Source of the DNA: Candidatus Accumulibacter similis
Lineage (GTDB): Bacteria > Pseudomonadota > Gammaproteobacteria > Burkholderiales > Rhodocyclaceae
DNA length: 64,000 bases
Direction of reading: 5' to 3'
Assembly: GCA_013347225.1 (NCBI GenBank)
Contig: CP054595.1
Coordinates: 4,088,415-4,152,414 of the forward strand
Part shown: positions 8,253 through 17,761 of the stretch, in pieces
Layout: each line of letters starts with the position of its first letter
Numbering within the stretch: position 1 is the stretch's first letter
Position numbers and translations under genes: made by a program
The notes under the pieces: generated by a model
Database searches by the model: none
Told to the model about the DNA's origin: nothing
The model's input: the letters and a program-made list of their open reading frames with translations, nothing else

Positions 8253-9020
8253 TTGGACGCGATCCACAAGCCTGAAGCGCCGCTGTGCGTCGGCGTGGAT
8301 GGATGCCGTGCAGGATGGATCGCAGTCGCTGACGTGGGCGGCGGGCTGACATATCGATTGCACGCGAGCTTCGCAGAGCTCCTCGCGTCGTGGAGTACAG
8401 CCCAGAGGATCCTCGTCGACATTCCGATCGGTCTACCTTGGAGAGATTGTCCGTCGCGTCCCTGCGATCGGCAGGCCCGTGCATTGCTTGGGCCGCGAGC
8501 CTCGAGCGTGTTCTCGCCACCTTCGCGTCGCGCCTCGAGGGCCGCGAACGTTGGACAGGCTCGCGCGTGGAACCTCGATGAAGTTGGTCGCAGCCTGTCC
8601 GCTCAGGCCTGGGGAATCTGCAAGAAGATCGTGGAGGTCGATCGCGTGCTGCTCGAAGACACGAGCGCGAACCGGAAGGTCTTTGAGGTCCATCCGGAGG
8701 TCTGCTTCTGGGGGCTGAACGGCGGCAAGCCGATGCGGCATCGGAAGAGCAAACCGGAGGGCGTCAGGGAGCGCCTTGCCACGCTCTCGGTTCGGCTGCC
8801 CGCGGCGGACCATCTTCTGCAAAGAGTTCTTCGCGAGACCCGTCGTCAAGACGTCCTAGCTGATGACGTACTCGACGCCCTTGTGGCTCATGTCACTGGA
8901 CGCACGGTCGAAGCGGAGCTCCGGCGCCTCGTTGGTATTCCATCGGAAGACGACGAAGGCTTGCCAATGCAGATGCTGTTCTGCGAACACCAGTTGACCC
9001 CGCTACGGCCGGGCAGTTGA
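8253..9020 (+). CDS. DUF429 family protein
   Basis: A 255-residue protein matching the DUF429 family, whose members have a ribonuclease-H-like fold but no settled function. The family start CVGVDGCRAGWIAV (residues 12-25) is clear, then VDIPIGLP with conserved acidic and Pro-Gly residues, CDRQARALLG, VFSPPSR, and a later FEVHPEVCFWGLNG. The conserved acidic C-terminal DDVLDALVAHVTGR is also present, so the protein looks intact. The start is a TTG ten bases after the int stop, with GAGGGCTGGAG as ribosome site. It may be co-transcribed with int. It is convergent with the helicase gene that follows. Confidence 0.75.
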   Translation: MDAIHKPEAPLCVGVDGCRAGWIAVADVGGGLTYRLHASFAELLASWSTAQRILVDIPIGLPWRDCPSRPCDRQARALLGPRASSVFSPPSRRASRAANVGQARAWNLDEVGRSLSAQAWGICKKIVEVDRVLLEDTSANRKVFEVHPEVCFWGLNGGKPMRHRKSKPEGVRERLATLSVRLPAADHLLQRVLRETRRQDVLADDVLDALVAHVTGRTVEAELRRLVGIPSEDDEGLPMQMLFCEHQLTPLRPGS

Positions 9021-9099
9021 TTGGCCGGAGGTGTTATCCAGAAGATGACCACTGTGGCTCTGAATCAGTGACGCAGGCCGGGTAGGGGTCCGACGCCGT

Positions 9100-12000
9100 T
9101 CAATCGACACCTTCGCTGCTGCTGAGCAGTAAGGTGTTCAGCAGGTTCAGCTCGTTCGACGCCATGAAGTACCGGTCGTCGAACACCAGGTCCAGCTTCA
9201 ACGGACTGACCTCGCCGACTGTTGCGGCCCACGGGAACGACTCGTACTTCGGCAGCGGGGGCATCACGGCCGAGCCAGCGTTCAGCGTCCTCCCGAGTGC
9301 CTCTTGCCACAGCGGCTGGTCGTCGAGCCGAAAGGGCTTCCCGTCCTCGGCGGTCTCGGAGAACATGAACTGGTAGTGCCCGGCCGGCACCGCCACCCAG
9401 GTGTTCGGGGATTTCAGCTCTTTGAGGGTGCGGAACTCGTTGGCGGCGTCGTGTTGCTCTCGCTGGAGCAGCTTGCGCAGGTTGGCCGCGGGGATGCGCA
9501 GCGCCGGCGGAAACTCCCTGTTCTCGTCCATGGCCTTTAGTTGGCCCATGAGTGCGCGGCTCGCGCGGTTCAACTGCGTCTCGTGGCCCTCGAACGCGAA
9601 GACTTCCTGCTTCTCGAAGCCGGCCCAGTTCTCCACGACAACCGGGCCAGAAAAGCTCACGTGGTCAGGGAGGCTTGTCCCCTCGTCAACAGCCACAAGC
9701 AGAGAGGTAATCGGGGTCGCGACGAGCTCAACGAGATCGCGCATGCACTCGTTCTTGACCAACGTTCGCCCGTCCGTTCCGCGCTTTGCAACTCCGTGAA
9801 GCTTCGCCAACGAGAAGATCTCGTCGACGTTGGCTTGGGCGCGGCCGGCAAGAGCCTGGAGCTCCTTGCTCTTGCCGTGCTTCTTGAAGAGCTCGGCCTC
9901 TCTCATGAACTGCGAGACGTACTGCGACATCAAGCTGATGATCTCATCAAGCCCGACCGCTCCAACAGGAACCAGCGCAACCTTCTGGCGCAGGTCAGAA
10001 TCGCCCGTGATGCGGGTCAGAATGGTCGAGCGAAGCATCACCAGCAATGTCACGAGGTCGATGGCCTGCGCCAACCACTGGCGCTTGTCCATCGCGTTCT
10101 CGAAGACGATGTAGTCGTCCACGGTCATCACCAAGTGCCGCGGCACGTTGTCGCCAGACACAGTCTCGCCTGCGCTGTTCTTGTACCGACCTCGCCCCCG
10201 GTAGATGAGCTGGGCAATCTCCATGAGTGCGGCTTCGATGTTGAAGCGCGGCACGCTGGCAATGATCCAGTCGGTCAGCGGAAACGACACTCCTCGCGCG
10301 CCGGACGACGTCATGAGAAACACACGGGTGGCGTCGCGCGTCTTTGGGCTGACGAGCTTCTTGCGCCGCCAACCGGGGACCGACGCGTCGAGCACGTGGA
10401 TACTGTCGGGGTGCAATTCCTCCGGCGCTTCCTCGAGCAGCATCGCGCGCAGGTCTCGCAGGAACAGCTTGTCCTGGGCGAAGTAGATGACCTGTCGAGC
10501 ACCTGCGGCCAATGCCTTCAGTACCTCGTCCGCCGCGCTGCGCTTCATCGCGTCGCCCGCCTGATCGCGGATGGCTTCGCGCGGGGACTGCATCTCTCCC
10601 GGGGTGCGCTTCGATGCCTCCAGCCGCAGTGCCGTCATCTTCACCCGGTAGTGGATGTGTAGCTCGCTGGCCGGGAAGCTGTTCGTCATGACGTGAAGCG
10701 TCTTGCGCTTGCGTCGGGCGATGCGCACATCGGTGACCGCGATGCGAAATGGCCGCTCGCCCGGGGACTTGGACACCAGCACCTTGTCGGGTGTGCTGTC
10801 GCCGGCGTTCAAGTAGCGTTCGAGAACCACCTCGTTGCCCAGTGAAGCATCGGAGACGACCAGGGTCACGCTGAACGGGCTGTGCTCGCCGGCGTCCTCG
10901 AAACAGGCCAGGAACTCGTTGTTTAGCCACTCGGCGACCGCGTGGACGAAGAGTGCTCCGGCACCGTCGCCCGCCAGTTCGTCCACCATCACCACGATGG
11001 TCGGCATCTTCTTCGCAAACAACCGACGCTCTTCTCGGCCAGCAGCCTTGGACGCAGGGTTCACGAAGAGACTCGACAGCGCTTCAATGGTCGTCGTGCG
11101 GTTGGCCCGCTCTCGGAAGCCTTGAAGAGCCGCGGTCAAGACCATGCGGGTGACTTCAGGGTTGAGCTGCAAAAGCTCCTTGGCTGTGAGCGCCATGCCC
11201 TTGAGCACGCCCATGAGCGGGCGATCCTGGACCAAGTCTTCGTGTTCTGACAGCTGGTCCTTGCGCACCTTGGCGGCTGCGTGCTCGGCGTCAATGTCCT
11301 CCTCTTCCTTGGGGTCCAACACCAGCAGCGGCGAGTTCACGGGCTTGACGAGGTCTCGGACCCCGTCGGCCACCACAGCGCACGAGACCTTGTGTTTCGT
11401 AGCCCGGCCCAACTCGACCTGCTTGGCATGCCAGCGTTCCGCGGAGGCGATGATTTGGGCGTTCGTGGTGAGTGTCAGGATGCCGGTCGGCTGGCCGTCC
11501 TCGCCGCGCGCCAAGCTTTCCGTCACGTCGCGGTTGATGACAACCCGCGGGCTCACGTACAGGAAGAGGTACCCGTCCGACTTCTGGCTGAGGTGACTGC
11601 GGATGGCGGTGGTCTTGCCGATACCTGGGTTGCCCTCAAGGGCCAGCACGTTCAGCGCGCCACGTTCGGAACGCTTCAGCCCCGCGACGATGGCTGCCGC
11701 GTGCATGTCGCGCAGCGAGAGGGCCGTCCTGCCTTGCGCAAACTCGCGCATCACAGCACCCACGGCTTCGCGTGGTGACGCACCAAAATACTCCTGCAGC
11801 GGCTCGGTCTCATCGACCATCGACATCGCTGCGTCCAGCGTGAACTCCTGCGCCGGGTTCGAGAACTTCGGGACAGCTTCGTCCAGGTTGAAGGTGAAGT
11901 CCTCGCCGGGCCGGAGCGCTGCTTCCGGTAGGCCCTTAAAGGCCTTGCGTAGCCGAGGCGGAAGCTTGGCGACCATGCCCTTGAACACCGCTTCGACTTG

Positions 12001-12999
12001 GGCTTCCAAGGCCGCTGCGTCGTCTTCGGCCAGCTTGGCGGTTTCGCGATACGCCTGCCCCAACTGGGACATCAGCTTGCCGCGCGGCTCTGGCTCGGTC
12101 CCCGGGACAAAGCGGGCTGCCAGGCTTTCGAGCCCGTTGGGGGTGACGGCCAGCGCGCGCGCAGTGCATGCTTTGTTCAGCAGTCCCCGCTTCTGCAACA
12201 GTTGAACCGTCGCCTCCGCGTAGGAACTGGCCTGGCACAGCTTGTAGAGAGGCTTGTCGTGCGAGGTCAGCGCCCCGAGGTAGTTCTTGATGTCGCCGGA
12301 CAGCTCGAACGACTCGCCGTCGACCTCGGCCGTCAAGCGGGCGAAGACGCTGCGCGAGTCGACGATGCGCCGATGCCGCAGTAGCTCGTCCAGATGGGCA
12401 CCTTGCTCGCGGAAGTCTTGCAGCTGCGGGGGCATGCTGTACGAGTACTCTTGGACGAGTAGGTAGTCGTCTCGCGAGTCCGGGCCGGTGAGCCACAGGG
12501 TGAAGTCCGAGTTGGCGGGCTGCCCCTTGCGTGACCAGTCGGAGTCCACGAGGCCGCTCAGCCCGAATTCCTCGTAGAAAGCCTGTCTTGTCTCGGCGCG
12601 CGCAGATTGCTCGAGTGTCGATTCCCCCGGCAAGGTCAGCGGACACCAGAGAGCCCGGACCTTGAGGTCGGCCGGATTCTTGAAGTGCGACTTGACCTGC
12701 TTCAAGTAGGCGCGCGTCGCCGTGTAGCCGACCCCATACGCTGTCATCGCCAGGTGGCGCACGGCGGCATTGACGACATCGCGACCCGCCGGGTCGATGA
12801 TGTCCAGCTCGCGGGACAGCTGTCGGGAAACCTCGAGCAGCTTCGTGTCATTCCAGCGGCGCAGCCCGGGACGGTCGCGCGGCACCAGGCCTTGTTCAAT
12901 CAGGCAGGCCAAGACGCCGCGCTTGACGAGTACCTCGTAGGCTTGCCCCCAGAGCACGGCCTGCTGCCGGAAGCCGAGTTCGGTGACGGCCTCCATCAC
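9100..12999 (-). CDS. Large SF2-like helicase/ATPase of an unrecognised two-gene system
   Basis: A 1299-residue protein I cannot assign to a named family. About 440 N-terminal residues have no recognisable motif but look globular. An ATPase core follows: Walker A EGNPGIGKTTAI (about 454-466), Walker B IVVMVDELAGDG (about 668-679), a motif-III-like LVVSDAS (about 713-719), and a second RecA-like lobe with RGVSFPLTDWIIAS and motif VI QLIYRGRGRY (about 930-939). This order fits a superfamily 2 helicase with long insertions. The C-terminal 350 residues are unassigned. It starts inside the end of the upstream 1042-residue gene (ATGA overlap, 12996-12999), so the two are translationally coupled and probably form a complex. 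No iron-sulfur cysteines of DinG type are present. A defence role is inferred only from position in ICE cargo. Confidence 0.8.
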   Translation of the reverse strand: MMEAVTELGFRQQAVLWGQAYEVLVKRGVLACLIEQGLVPRDRPGLRRWNDTKLLEVSRQLSRELDIIDPAGRDVVNAAVRHLAMTAYGVGYTATRAYLKQVKSHFKNPADLKVRALWCPLTLPGESTLEQSARAETRQAFYEEFGLSGLVDSDWSRKGQPANSDFTLWLTGPDSRDDYLLVQEYSYSMPPQLQDFREQGAHLDELLRHRRIVDSRSVFARLTAEVDGESFELSGDIKNYLGALTSHDKPLYKLCQASSYAEATVQLLQKRGLLNKACTARALAVTPNGLESLAARFVPGTEPEPRGKLMSQLGQAYRETAKLAEDDAAALEAQVEAVFKGMVAKLPPRLRKAFKGLPEAALRPGEDFTFNLDEAVPKFSNPAQEFTLDAAMSMVDETEPLQEYFGASPREAVGAVMREFAQGRTALSLRDMHAAAIVAGLKRSERGALNVLALEGNPGIGKTTAIRSHLSQKSDGYLFLYVSPRVVINRDVTESLARGEDGQPTGILTLTTNAQIIASAERWHAKQVELGRATKHKVSCAVVADGVRDLVKPVNSPLLVLDPKEEEDIDAEHAAAKVRKDQLSEHEDLVQDRPLMGVLKGMALTAKELLQLNPEVTRMVLTAALQGFRERANRTTTIEALSSLFVNPASKAAGREERRLFAKKMPTIVVMVDELAGDGAGALFVHAVAEWLNNEFLACFEDAGEHSPFSVTLVVSDASLGNEVVLERYLNAGDSTPDKVLVSKSPGERPFRIAVTDVRIARRKRKTLHVMTNSFPASELHIHYRVKMTALRLEASKRTPGEMQSPREAIRDQAGDAMKRSAADEVLKALAAGARQVIYFAQDKLFLRDLRAMLLEEAPEELHPDSIHVLDASVPGWRRKKLVSPKTRDATRVFLMTSSGARGVSFPLTDWIIASVPRFNIEAALMEIAQLIYRGRGRYKNSAGETVSGDNVPRHLVMTVDDYIVFENAMDKRQWLAQAIDLVTLLVMLRSTILTRITGDSDLRQKVALVPVGAVGLDEIISLMSQYVSQFMREAELFKKHGKSKELQALAGRAQANVDEIFSLAKLHGVAKRGTDGRTLVKNECMRDLVELVATPITSLLVAVDEGTSLPDHVSFSGPVVVENWAGFEKQEVFAFEGHETQLNRASRALMGQLKAMDENREFPPALRIPAANLRKLLQREQHDAANEFRTLKELKSPNTWVAVPAGHYQFMFSETAEDGKPFRLDDQPLWQEALGRTLNAGSAVMPPLPKYESFPWAATVGEVSPLKLDLVFDDRYFMASNELNLLNTLLLSSSEGVD

Positions 13000-15900
13000 G
13001 AGACCTCTTTGTGGAGCACCTTGGTGACAAGAGCCAATACCGCCGGCAGTGACAGCAGCACCGAACGGCTGCCTCGGCGGTTCATGACTTCAATCTCGCC
13101 GCTTTGCGTCGTCTTGGTCGGGTTCGCCCAGTCGAAGGGGTCGAGGACCGGCAGCAGCATCGACTTCGCAGCCGGCTTCTCGCTCTCCATGAAGTGAATG
13201 GCACGCAGGACGCTGACGAGCGACTTTCGGACGTCGGATGCCTGGCCGATGCCAAGGATGTTCATCTCTGCGGTCTTGGCCGCCTCGATGTTCGAGATGC
13301 GCTGCTCGACTTCGTAGAAGTAGGTGCAGAAGCCGGACTGCGGCCGTTCCTTCTCCTCGCCGACAACGGTGAGCGTCGCAAAGGTGTAAACGGGTACGAC
13401 GCTTCGCAGGACTTCCTGCGACAGCGAGGCGTACATCGCTTGGTGGTCCTTGAAGTTCACGACCTCGAAGCCGCTCTCGGTGGCTTCGCGCTTGCGCAGT
13501 CGTGTCGCAGGAAATACATCCCGACGCAGGGTGTAGAGGTGCAGGTCATCGAAGCGCTTCATCGCCGCATCCAGAAACTCGAGAGTCCCGTGCGGTGCGT
13601 GCCGCTCGGCCGCACGACCGATGTGGCGACTGCCGAAGTGATGGGACAGCAGCATGACGTGCTTGAAGCCGTCGGCTCGCAGCCGGGCAATCTCTTCCAG
13701 GATGGGCTGGGGGTTCTTGAACTCCTGCCGGCTCTCTACCAGACGTGAGCGCATCCGCTGCGCTCGCAGAATGCTCGTGTCCCCCTGCCGTTCGGCCGTA
13801 TAGGTTCGACTCACGAAGAGATAGCCGTCGGCGTCCGCATACGCGGGGTGGGAGTCGCACGGCCGGGTGACGTAGGTCAGCAACGCCACCTTGTCGAGCG
13901 ACCCTTCTAGGGCGAACTGCAACGGCTGCCCGCCCAGCAAGGCGTGCAGCGCGCCCTTGCGCTTCCACTCCAGGTTCCGGGTGCTGCCGCCGGCGTCGGC
14001 CTGAGTCGTCAGGCCCTGCAACTTCACAGCCCCTTCGCGGGCAAGCGCTCTTTCGAGTGCCTGACTCACGGCATAGACCGCCGTGTTCGGGTCCTTGGCG
14101 TCGTCCTCTCGCTTCAGCTTTCGTCCGGTGTGCTGCAGGCGCACGATGCTCAGCGCGACATCAGGCTTCTCGGCCCGGACCCGTCGCTGAAGCTCCCAGA
14201 GCACGACGTACACCGTCATTGCGAAGGCTACGATGCTCGCGGAGCGCAGCTGCTCGGACCGGGCTTTTTCCTTCTCGTCCCGGTCGCGGCTGAGTTTGAG
14301 CATGTCGAGGTCGTACTGGACCTCGATACCCGCATCGGTCTTGAAGTACTCCTCGTGGGGTAAGTCGGCAACCCACTCCTGTTCCTGTCGCAGCCACCGG
14401 TACGGTACGAAGCGAATCGGCAGGACCGGATACGCCATGTCGCGCTTCATCACGACGTCGTGCGCGTCGCCTGCAACTGCCAGCGAACGCTCCATCAGCT
14501 CCGTCTTGACCGTGTAGGAGGCGATGCTGCCAGCCACGACCGGCTCCTGCGAGATGGTCAGGTGCTCGAACCACGCAATGGAGTCGTCGCCGCGCTCAGC
14601 CTTGACGAGGATGTCGGCCTTCTGACCAATGGAGTCGACGGCTTCCCAGCTCACGATGCCGCGGTGCAAGGACACCGTGAAGCGCTCGGCGTTGTCGCTG
14701 GCACGTGCGACGACCTTGTTGACCTTGCTGCGAAGCAGTTCAATGAGCTCGCTGGCAATTGCCTCCACGACGCTTGCTCTGGCAACCAACGTCTTGTGCA
14801 GGTGCCGTAACGTTGCTGCGGGGTCCTTCTTGAGCTGCTCGGCGATGCGCTTTGCCGCTTCCGCAACATCCAGGCCAGCGACCTGGTCGATCGTGTCCGG
14901 TATGACCAGGTAGAGGAAGACGAGCTCGGCGACGTCGCGTCGGACGAAGAGGTCTTTCTCCTCGCCCTCGAACAGGCGTTCCCGAAGGCGGTCGAGCCGC
15001 GACTCGAACGCCGATTTCCCAGTCTGTGGGTTGTTGCCATTGACGCGGAACCGGTAGGAGACCTCACGAAGCGTGGCCACGCCCTGTGCGGGCTCGGTGC
15101 GCGTCTCGAATAGCTGCGCTGAGCCTTCGGCCCACACGGGCAGGCACGAGTAGAACAACGCCTTGCGGAGGTGCTCTGCAAGGTCCGACACGTTCTGCTG
15201 CCCGTAGATGAGGCTCGGGTCCAGCAAGAGGGCCGCGCCCTTGACGCCAGCAAACCGGGCGAAGCAGTCCTTGACGTGCCGCACGTAGGCCTTGAACCCC
15301 GATTTCGTACTCTGGCTGCTGAGGGCGTCCATCAAGCCCATCGTCACCTGGAGCCGGACGCGCGCCAGCGCTTCGTCGTCGAGAAAGTCCAGGAAGTCGC
15401 GAATCTGGCTGCCTGGTCGGTTGCGCTGAGCTCGGATGGCGTCCAGCGTCTCGTCGACCTCGTCGTCCTCCATGCCCTCCTTGCGGAGCTTGTTGGCAAT
15501 GCCCTGGCAGAGCAGTTCTAGGCGGTCGGGGCCCTCCACCGTCTCGATGGCCGTGAGGACCTTGCCGATGTCCTTGAGACGTTCGTCCGCTCGTCGGTCG
15601 TTCGAAGCGAACACCACCGGAACCAGCGAAGCAGTCGACGGGGCGGAAGGCTTGCGTTCATTCACCGAGTCAGCCATTCGCTGCAAAGCCTCGTCCATCG
15701 AGGCCATTGCCAAGCTCCCCGGTGCAACGCCCTTCAGCGCCTCATCCACCAGGTCGGAAACGACCGAGTAGAACTTCTCCAGACTCTTCGCGGCTGCGGC
15801 TTCGGTTCCATGCTGCAGGCGGCCGCCCACGCGCGCTGTGGTCCCACGCGGAGGGGGTTCCATGTCGCGAATGAAGCCACTGCCGTCGCCAGGCTCGAAC

Positions 15901-16124
15901 TGCTTGGCGAACTCAGGGTTGCGAAACAGGCGGGCAAGTACGCCGCGGGTGTTGACGACAACTTGCCCGTCACGAACGCTCACCAACGGAAGGGCCGTCT
16001 GCGGCGCATCCTGCGTCGGGGGCAACGCATTGGCGAGAAGTTCAGCCAGCTTCGCAAGCTGGAGGGAGGGGGTGACGGAGCGAGCAGATACGCTCGACCC
16101 GCCCCGATAGGGGGAGGTAGACAT
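12996..16124 (-). CDS. Unrecognised 1042-residue partner of the helicase
   Basis: I do not recognise this family. The first 130 residues are low in structure. A mostly helical middle is followed, around residues 500-570, by strands (SIAWFEHLTISQEPVVAGSI). The C-terminal third has alternating strands and helices that could form an RNase-H-like or PIWI-like fold: DKVALLTYVTRP (about 744-755), YLFVSRTYTAE (768-778), HVMLLSHHFGSRHIGR (822-837), LHLYTLRRDVFP (861-872). I see no clear catalytic DDE/DEDD set, so this is speculation. The ATG at 16124 has a good ribosome site (AAGGAG, seven bases away); an upstream ATG at 16160 has none. It overlaps the helicase start by four bases. Confidence 0.75.
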   Translation of the reverse strand: MSTSPYRGGSSVSARSVTPSLQLAKLAELLANALPPTQDAPQTALPLVSVRDGQVVVNTRGVLARLFRNPEFAKQFEPGDGSGFIRDMEPPPRGTTARVGGRLQHGTEAAAAKSLEKFYSVVSDLVDEALKGVAPGSLAMASMDEALQRMADSVNERKPSAPSTASLVPVVFASNDRRADERLKDIGKVLTAIETVEGPDRLELLCQGIANKLRKEGMEDDEVDETLDAIRAQRNRPGSQIRDFLDFLDDEALARVRLQVTMGLMDALSSQSTKSGFKAYVRHVKDCFARFAGVKGAALLLDPSLIYGQQNVSDLAEHLRKALFYSCLPVWAEGSAQLFETRTEPAQGVATLREVSYRFRVNGNNPQTGKSAFESRLDRLRERLFEGEEKDLFVRRDVAELVFLYLVIPDTIDQVAGLDVAEAAKRIAEQLKKDPAATLRHLHKTLVARASVVEAIASELIELLRSKVNKVVARASDNAERFTVSLHRGIVSWEAVDSIGQKADILVKAERGDDSIAWFEHLTISQEPVVAGSIASYTVKTELMERSLAVAGDAHDVVMKRDMAYPVLPIRFVPYRWLRQEQEWVADLPHEEYFKTDAGIEVQYDLDMLKLSRDRDEKEKARSEQLRSASIVAFAMTVYVVLWELQRRVRAEKPDVALSIVRLQHTGRKLKREDDAKDPNTAVYAVSQALERALAREGAVKLQGLTTQADAGGSTRNLEWKRKGALHALLGGQPLQFALEGSLDKVALLTYVTRPCDSHPAYADADGYLFVSRTYTAERQGDTSILRAQRMRSRLVESRQEFKNPQPILEEIARLRADGFKHVMLLSHHFGSRHIGRAAERHAPHGTLEFLDAAMKRFDDLHLYTLRRDVFPATRLRKREATESGFEVVNFKDHQAMYASLSQEVLRSVVPVYTFATLTVVGEEKERPQSGFCTYFYEVEQRISNIEAAKTAEMNILGIGQASDVRKSLVSVLRAIHFMESEKPAAKSMLLPVLDPFDWANPTKTTQSGEIEVMNRRGSRSVLLSLPAVLALVTKVLHKEVS

Positions 16125-16314
16125 GGTCGACTCCTTTTCTTGGCAGGTAGGCCACTTCACGCCACAAGCCGACCAAGCTCGTGGGTGGATTTCGACTATT
16201 GGTGACGCAGTTTAGCTGCTTCGGCCGTCACTGCTCAATAACTAGGCAGAACCACGCCCCTGGCCAAAGGTTGGTCCAGCAGCTCGATCGCTTCCTTGGC
16301 GGGCGCGCTCTCGA

Positions 16315-16782
16315 CTAACCGGGTCTCCGATGCGCCCTTCGTCGAAAGTCCGGCATCGGCGCCTTCTTCACCCCGTTGCTCCCAGCCTGCCGCCGGCTTT
16401 GTAGCCAGGCCATCACCTCGGCCAGGTCCCACACCACGCAGCGCGCCGTGAGATAGAACCGCTGCGGAAATTCCCCGCGGCGCTCCAACTCGTAGATCGT
16501 CGAGTCCGCCAGCGGGACGATCTGACGTAGCTCGCTGCGTCGAATCGTGCGCCGCAATCCCTTGGGATCCGTCGGCGCCGCCTTGTACAGATCCCGGATC
16601 GCGCGCGCGTCGAACGCGCCCGTCGGCTCCGTCTCTCGCACCGTCTGGCGAAGCGCCGAGTCGCCATCTCGCCCGGCATCACGATCGTCGGAGACGTCCC
16701 CGTCGAGTGCAGCTGGCATCGCCTGCGCCCTCCCGGCGCCGGCCGCGCGCGCCACATTGACGAACTGATTCCCACGTTTCAT
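16315..16782 (-). CDS. alpA: AlpA-family DNA-binding regulator
   Basis: A 155-residue protein whose C-terminal part is an AlpA (MerR-like winged helix) domain: RRSELRQIVPLADSTIYELE, GEFPQRFYLTARCVVWDLAEV and MAWLQSRR (about residues 83-135). In CP4-57 and related islands AlpA activates int or acts as an excision factor. The N-terminal 80 residues are basic and probably disordered. The ATG at 16782 is preceded by GGAGGT, spacing four, and is preferred over the ATG at 16812. It is divergent from the sigma-factor gene, and one of two matching bipartite boxes (16968-16994) lies upstream facing it. Confidence 0.8.
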   Translation of the reverse strand: MKRGNQFVNVARAAGAGRAQAMPAALDGDVSDDRDAGRDGDSALRQTVRETEPTGAFDARAIRDLYKAAPTDPKGLRRTIRRSELRQIVPLADSTIYELERRGEFPQRFYLTARCVVWDLAEVMAWLQSRRQAGSNGVKKAPMPDFRRRAHRRPG

Positions 16783-16967
16783 CCGCACCTCCGTCGTCGG
16801 TCCAGGGGCCACCGCAGCGTCCCCGACCGACTCTCCGAACCGTCGACCTCGCGCGCCGCCACCGACTCGGCGGCTCGCGAGCCTCGGGGCTCCGACGTGG
16901 CGTCCTGGCGCCTTCCGCCATGGATCGCCGGCATTCGCCAGCTATCGCGAGGCCCTTGGCTTCCGGT

Positions 16968-16994
16968 TACGGAATCCGGCGCAGAAGTGTCGGG
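16968..16994 (-). promoter_or_regulatory. Bipartite promoter-like box, copy 1 (towards alpA)
   Basis: Read on the minus strand it is CCCGACACTT, eight variable bases, then GATTCCGTA. The identical two boxes with the same spacing occur on the plus strand at 17701-17727. The pair flanks the sigma-factor gene in opposite directions. This suggests promoters read by that sigma factor, one towards alpA and one towards parA. Confidence 0.5.
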
Positions 16995-17109
16995 ACACAT
17001 CGACCACCACTGCCGTTGTCGGCCCTACGAATTAGGTCACCTGTCGCTCTTTTCCTTCCGCTGACCCCCGCTCGATCTCCTCCCCGTCCGGCAACCGACG
17101 GGGAGAGTC

Positions 17110-17700
17110 ATGGCGCTCAAGGCGGGAGAGGGTCTCCAGCGATGGGAGATCGCGGTTACGAAGAAACTGGTGGGCGAGTTCAGGAGGCGGTCTCGAAGCC
17201 TCGAGCGGGAGGAGTTCGACGATCTGATGCAGGAGTGCCTGGCGCACTGGATCGTGGTGCGACGGAAGCTCGCGCCCGATCCCGATGCGCCACCCGTGGG
17301 CTACATGGCGCAGGTCATCCGCAACAAGCTCACGGATCTGATCCGGGAGAAGGCGGCCGACAAGCGCGCCGGAGAGCGGGAGGCGCTGTCGCTCGATGCT
17401 GCGCTCGACGGCTCGGACGATGGCCTGACGCTGGCCGACCTGCTGGCCGAAGAGGAGTCGGCCCAGCAGGACGAGGCTGGTGCCGTCGATCGCCACCACG
17501 CGCGCATCGACATCGGCCGCGCCCTGGCTCGGCTGACGCCGGTCCAGCGGCAGCTGTGCCGGATGCTCGGCGAGGAGGGGCTGACGATCAAAGAGGCATC
17601 CGAGCGGCTCCGAATCCCCCGCGGCACCCTGTACGAGGAGATCAAGCGCATCCGTCGGGTGTTCGCAGATCAGGGGCTTGGCGACTATCTGAAGGAGTAG
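17110..17700 (+). CDS. Small sigma-70-family (ECF-like) factor of the ICE
   Basis: A 196-residue protein with the two domains of a minimal sigma factor. The region-2-like part is EFDDLMQECLAHWIVVRRK with YMAQVIRNKLTDLIREKA (residues 38-90). The region-4-like helix-turn-helix is LTPVQRQLCRMLGEEGLTIK, ASERLRIPRGTLYEEIKRI (about 142-185). An acidic linker joins them. No anti-sigma gene is adjacent. Start ATG 17110 follows GGGGAGAG. It lies between alpA and parA, and matching bipartite boxes sit upstream of both neighbours, so a role in switching on ICE genes is a reasonable inference. Confidence 0.75.
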   Translation: MALKAGEGLQRWEIAVTKKLVGEFRRRSRSLEREEFDDLMQECLAHWIVVRRKLAPDPDAPPVGYMAQVIRNKLTDLIREKAADKRAGEREALSLDAALDGSDDGLTLADLLAEEESAQQDEAGAVDRHHARIDIGRALARLTPVQRQLCRMLGEEGLTIKEASERLRIPRGTLYEEIKRIRRVFADQGLGDYLKE

Positions 17701-17727
17701 CCCGACACTTTTCGACGCGATTCCGTA
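17701..17727 (+). promoter_or_regulatory. Bipartite promoter-like box, copy 2 (towards parA)
   Basis: CCCGACACTT, eight variable bases, then GATTCCGTA, starting directly after the sigma-factor stop and ending 34 bases before the parA ATG. Only the two boxes, not the spacer, are conserved with the inverted copy at 16968-16994, which is what one expects of a promoter. Confidence 0.55.
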
Positions 17728-17761
17728 TGCCTGAGGACCGACCTGAATCGGCACGGAATCG

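Noticed and set aside
9541..10662. Plus-strand frames of several hundred codons opposite the large helicase
   Set aside because: Antisense shadows in GC-rich DNA; the minus-strand frame has coherent helicase motifs across the same span.
12996..16124. Assignment of the 1042-residue protein as an Argonaute/pPIWI-RE protein
   Set aside because: The C-terminal strand order is suggestive, but I see no conserved catalytic acidic set or MID-domain motif, and the companion helicase is not DinG-like. Left as unrecognised.
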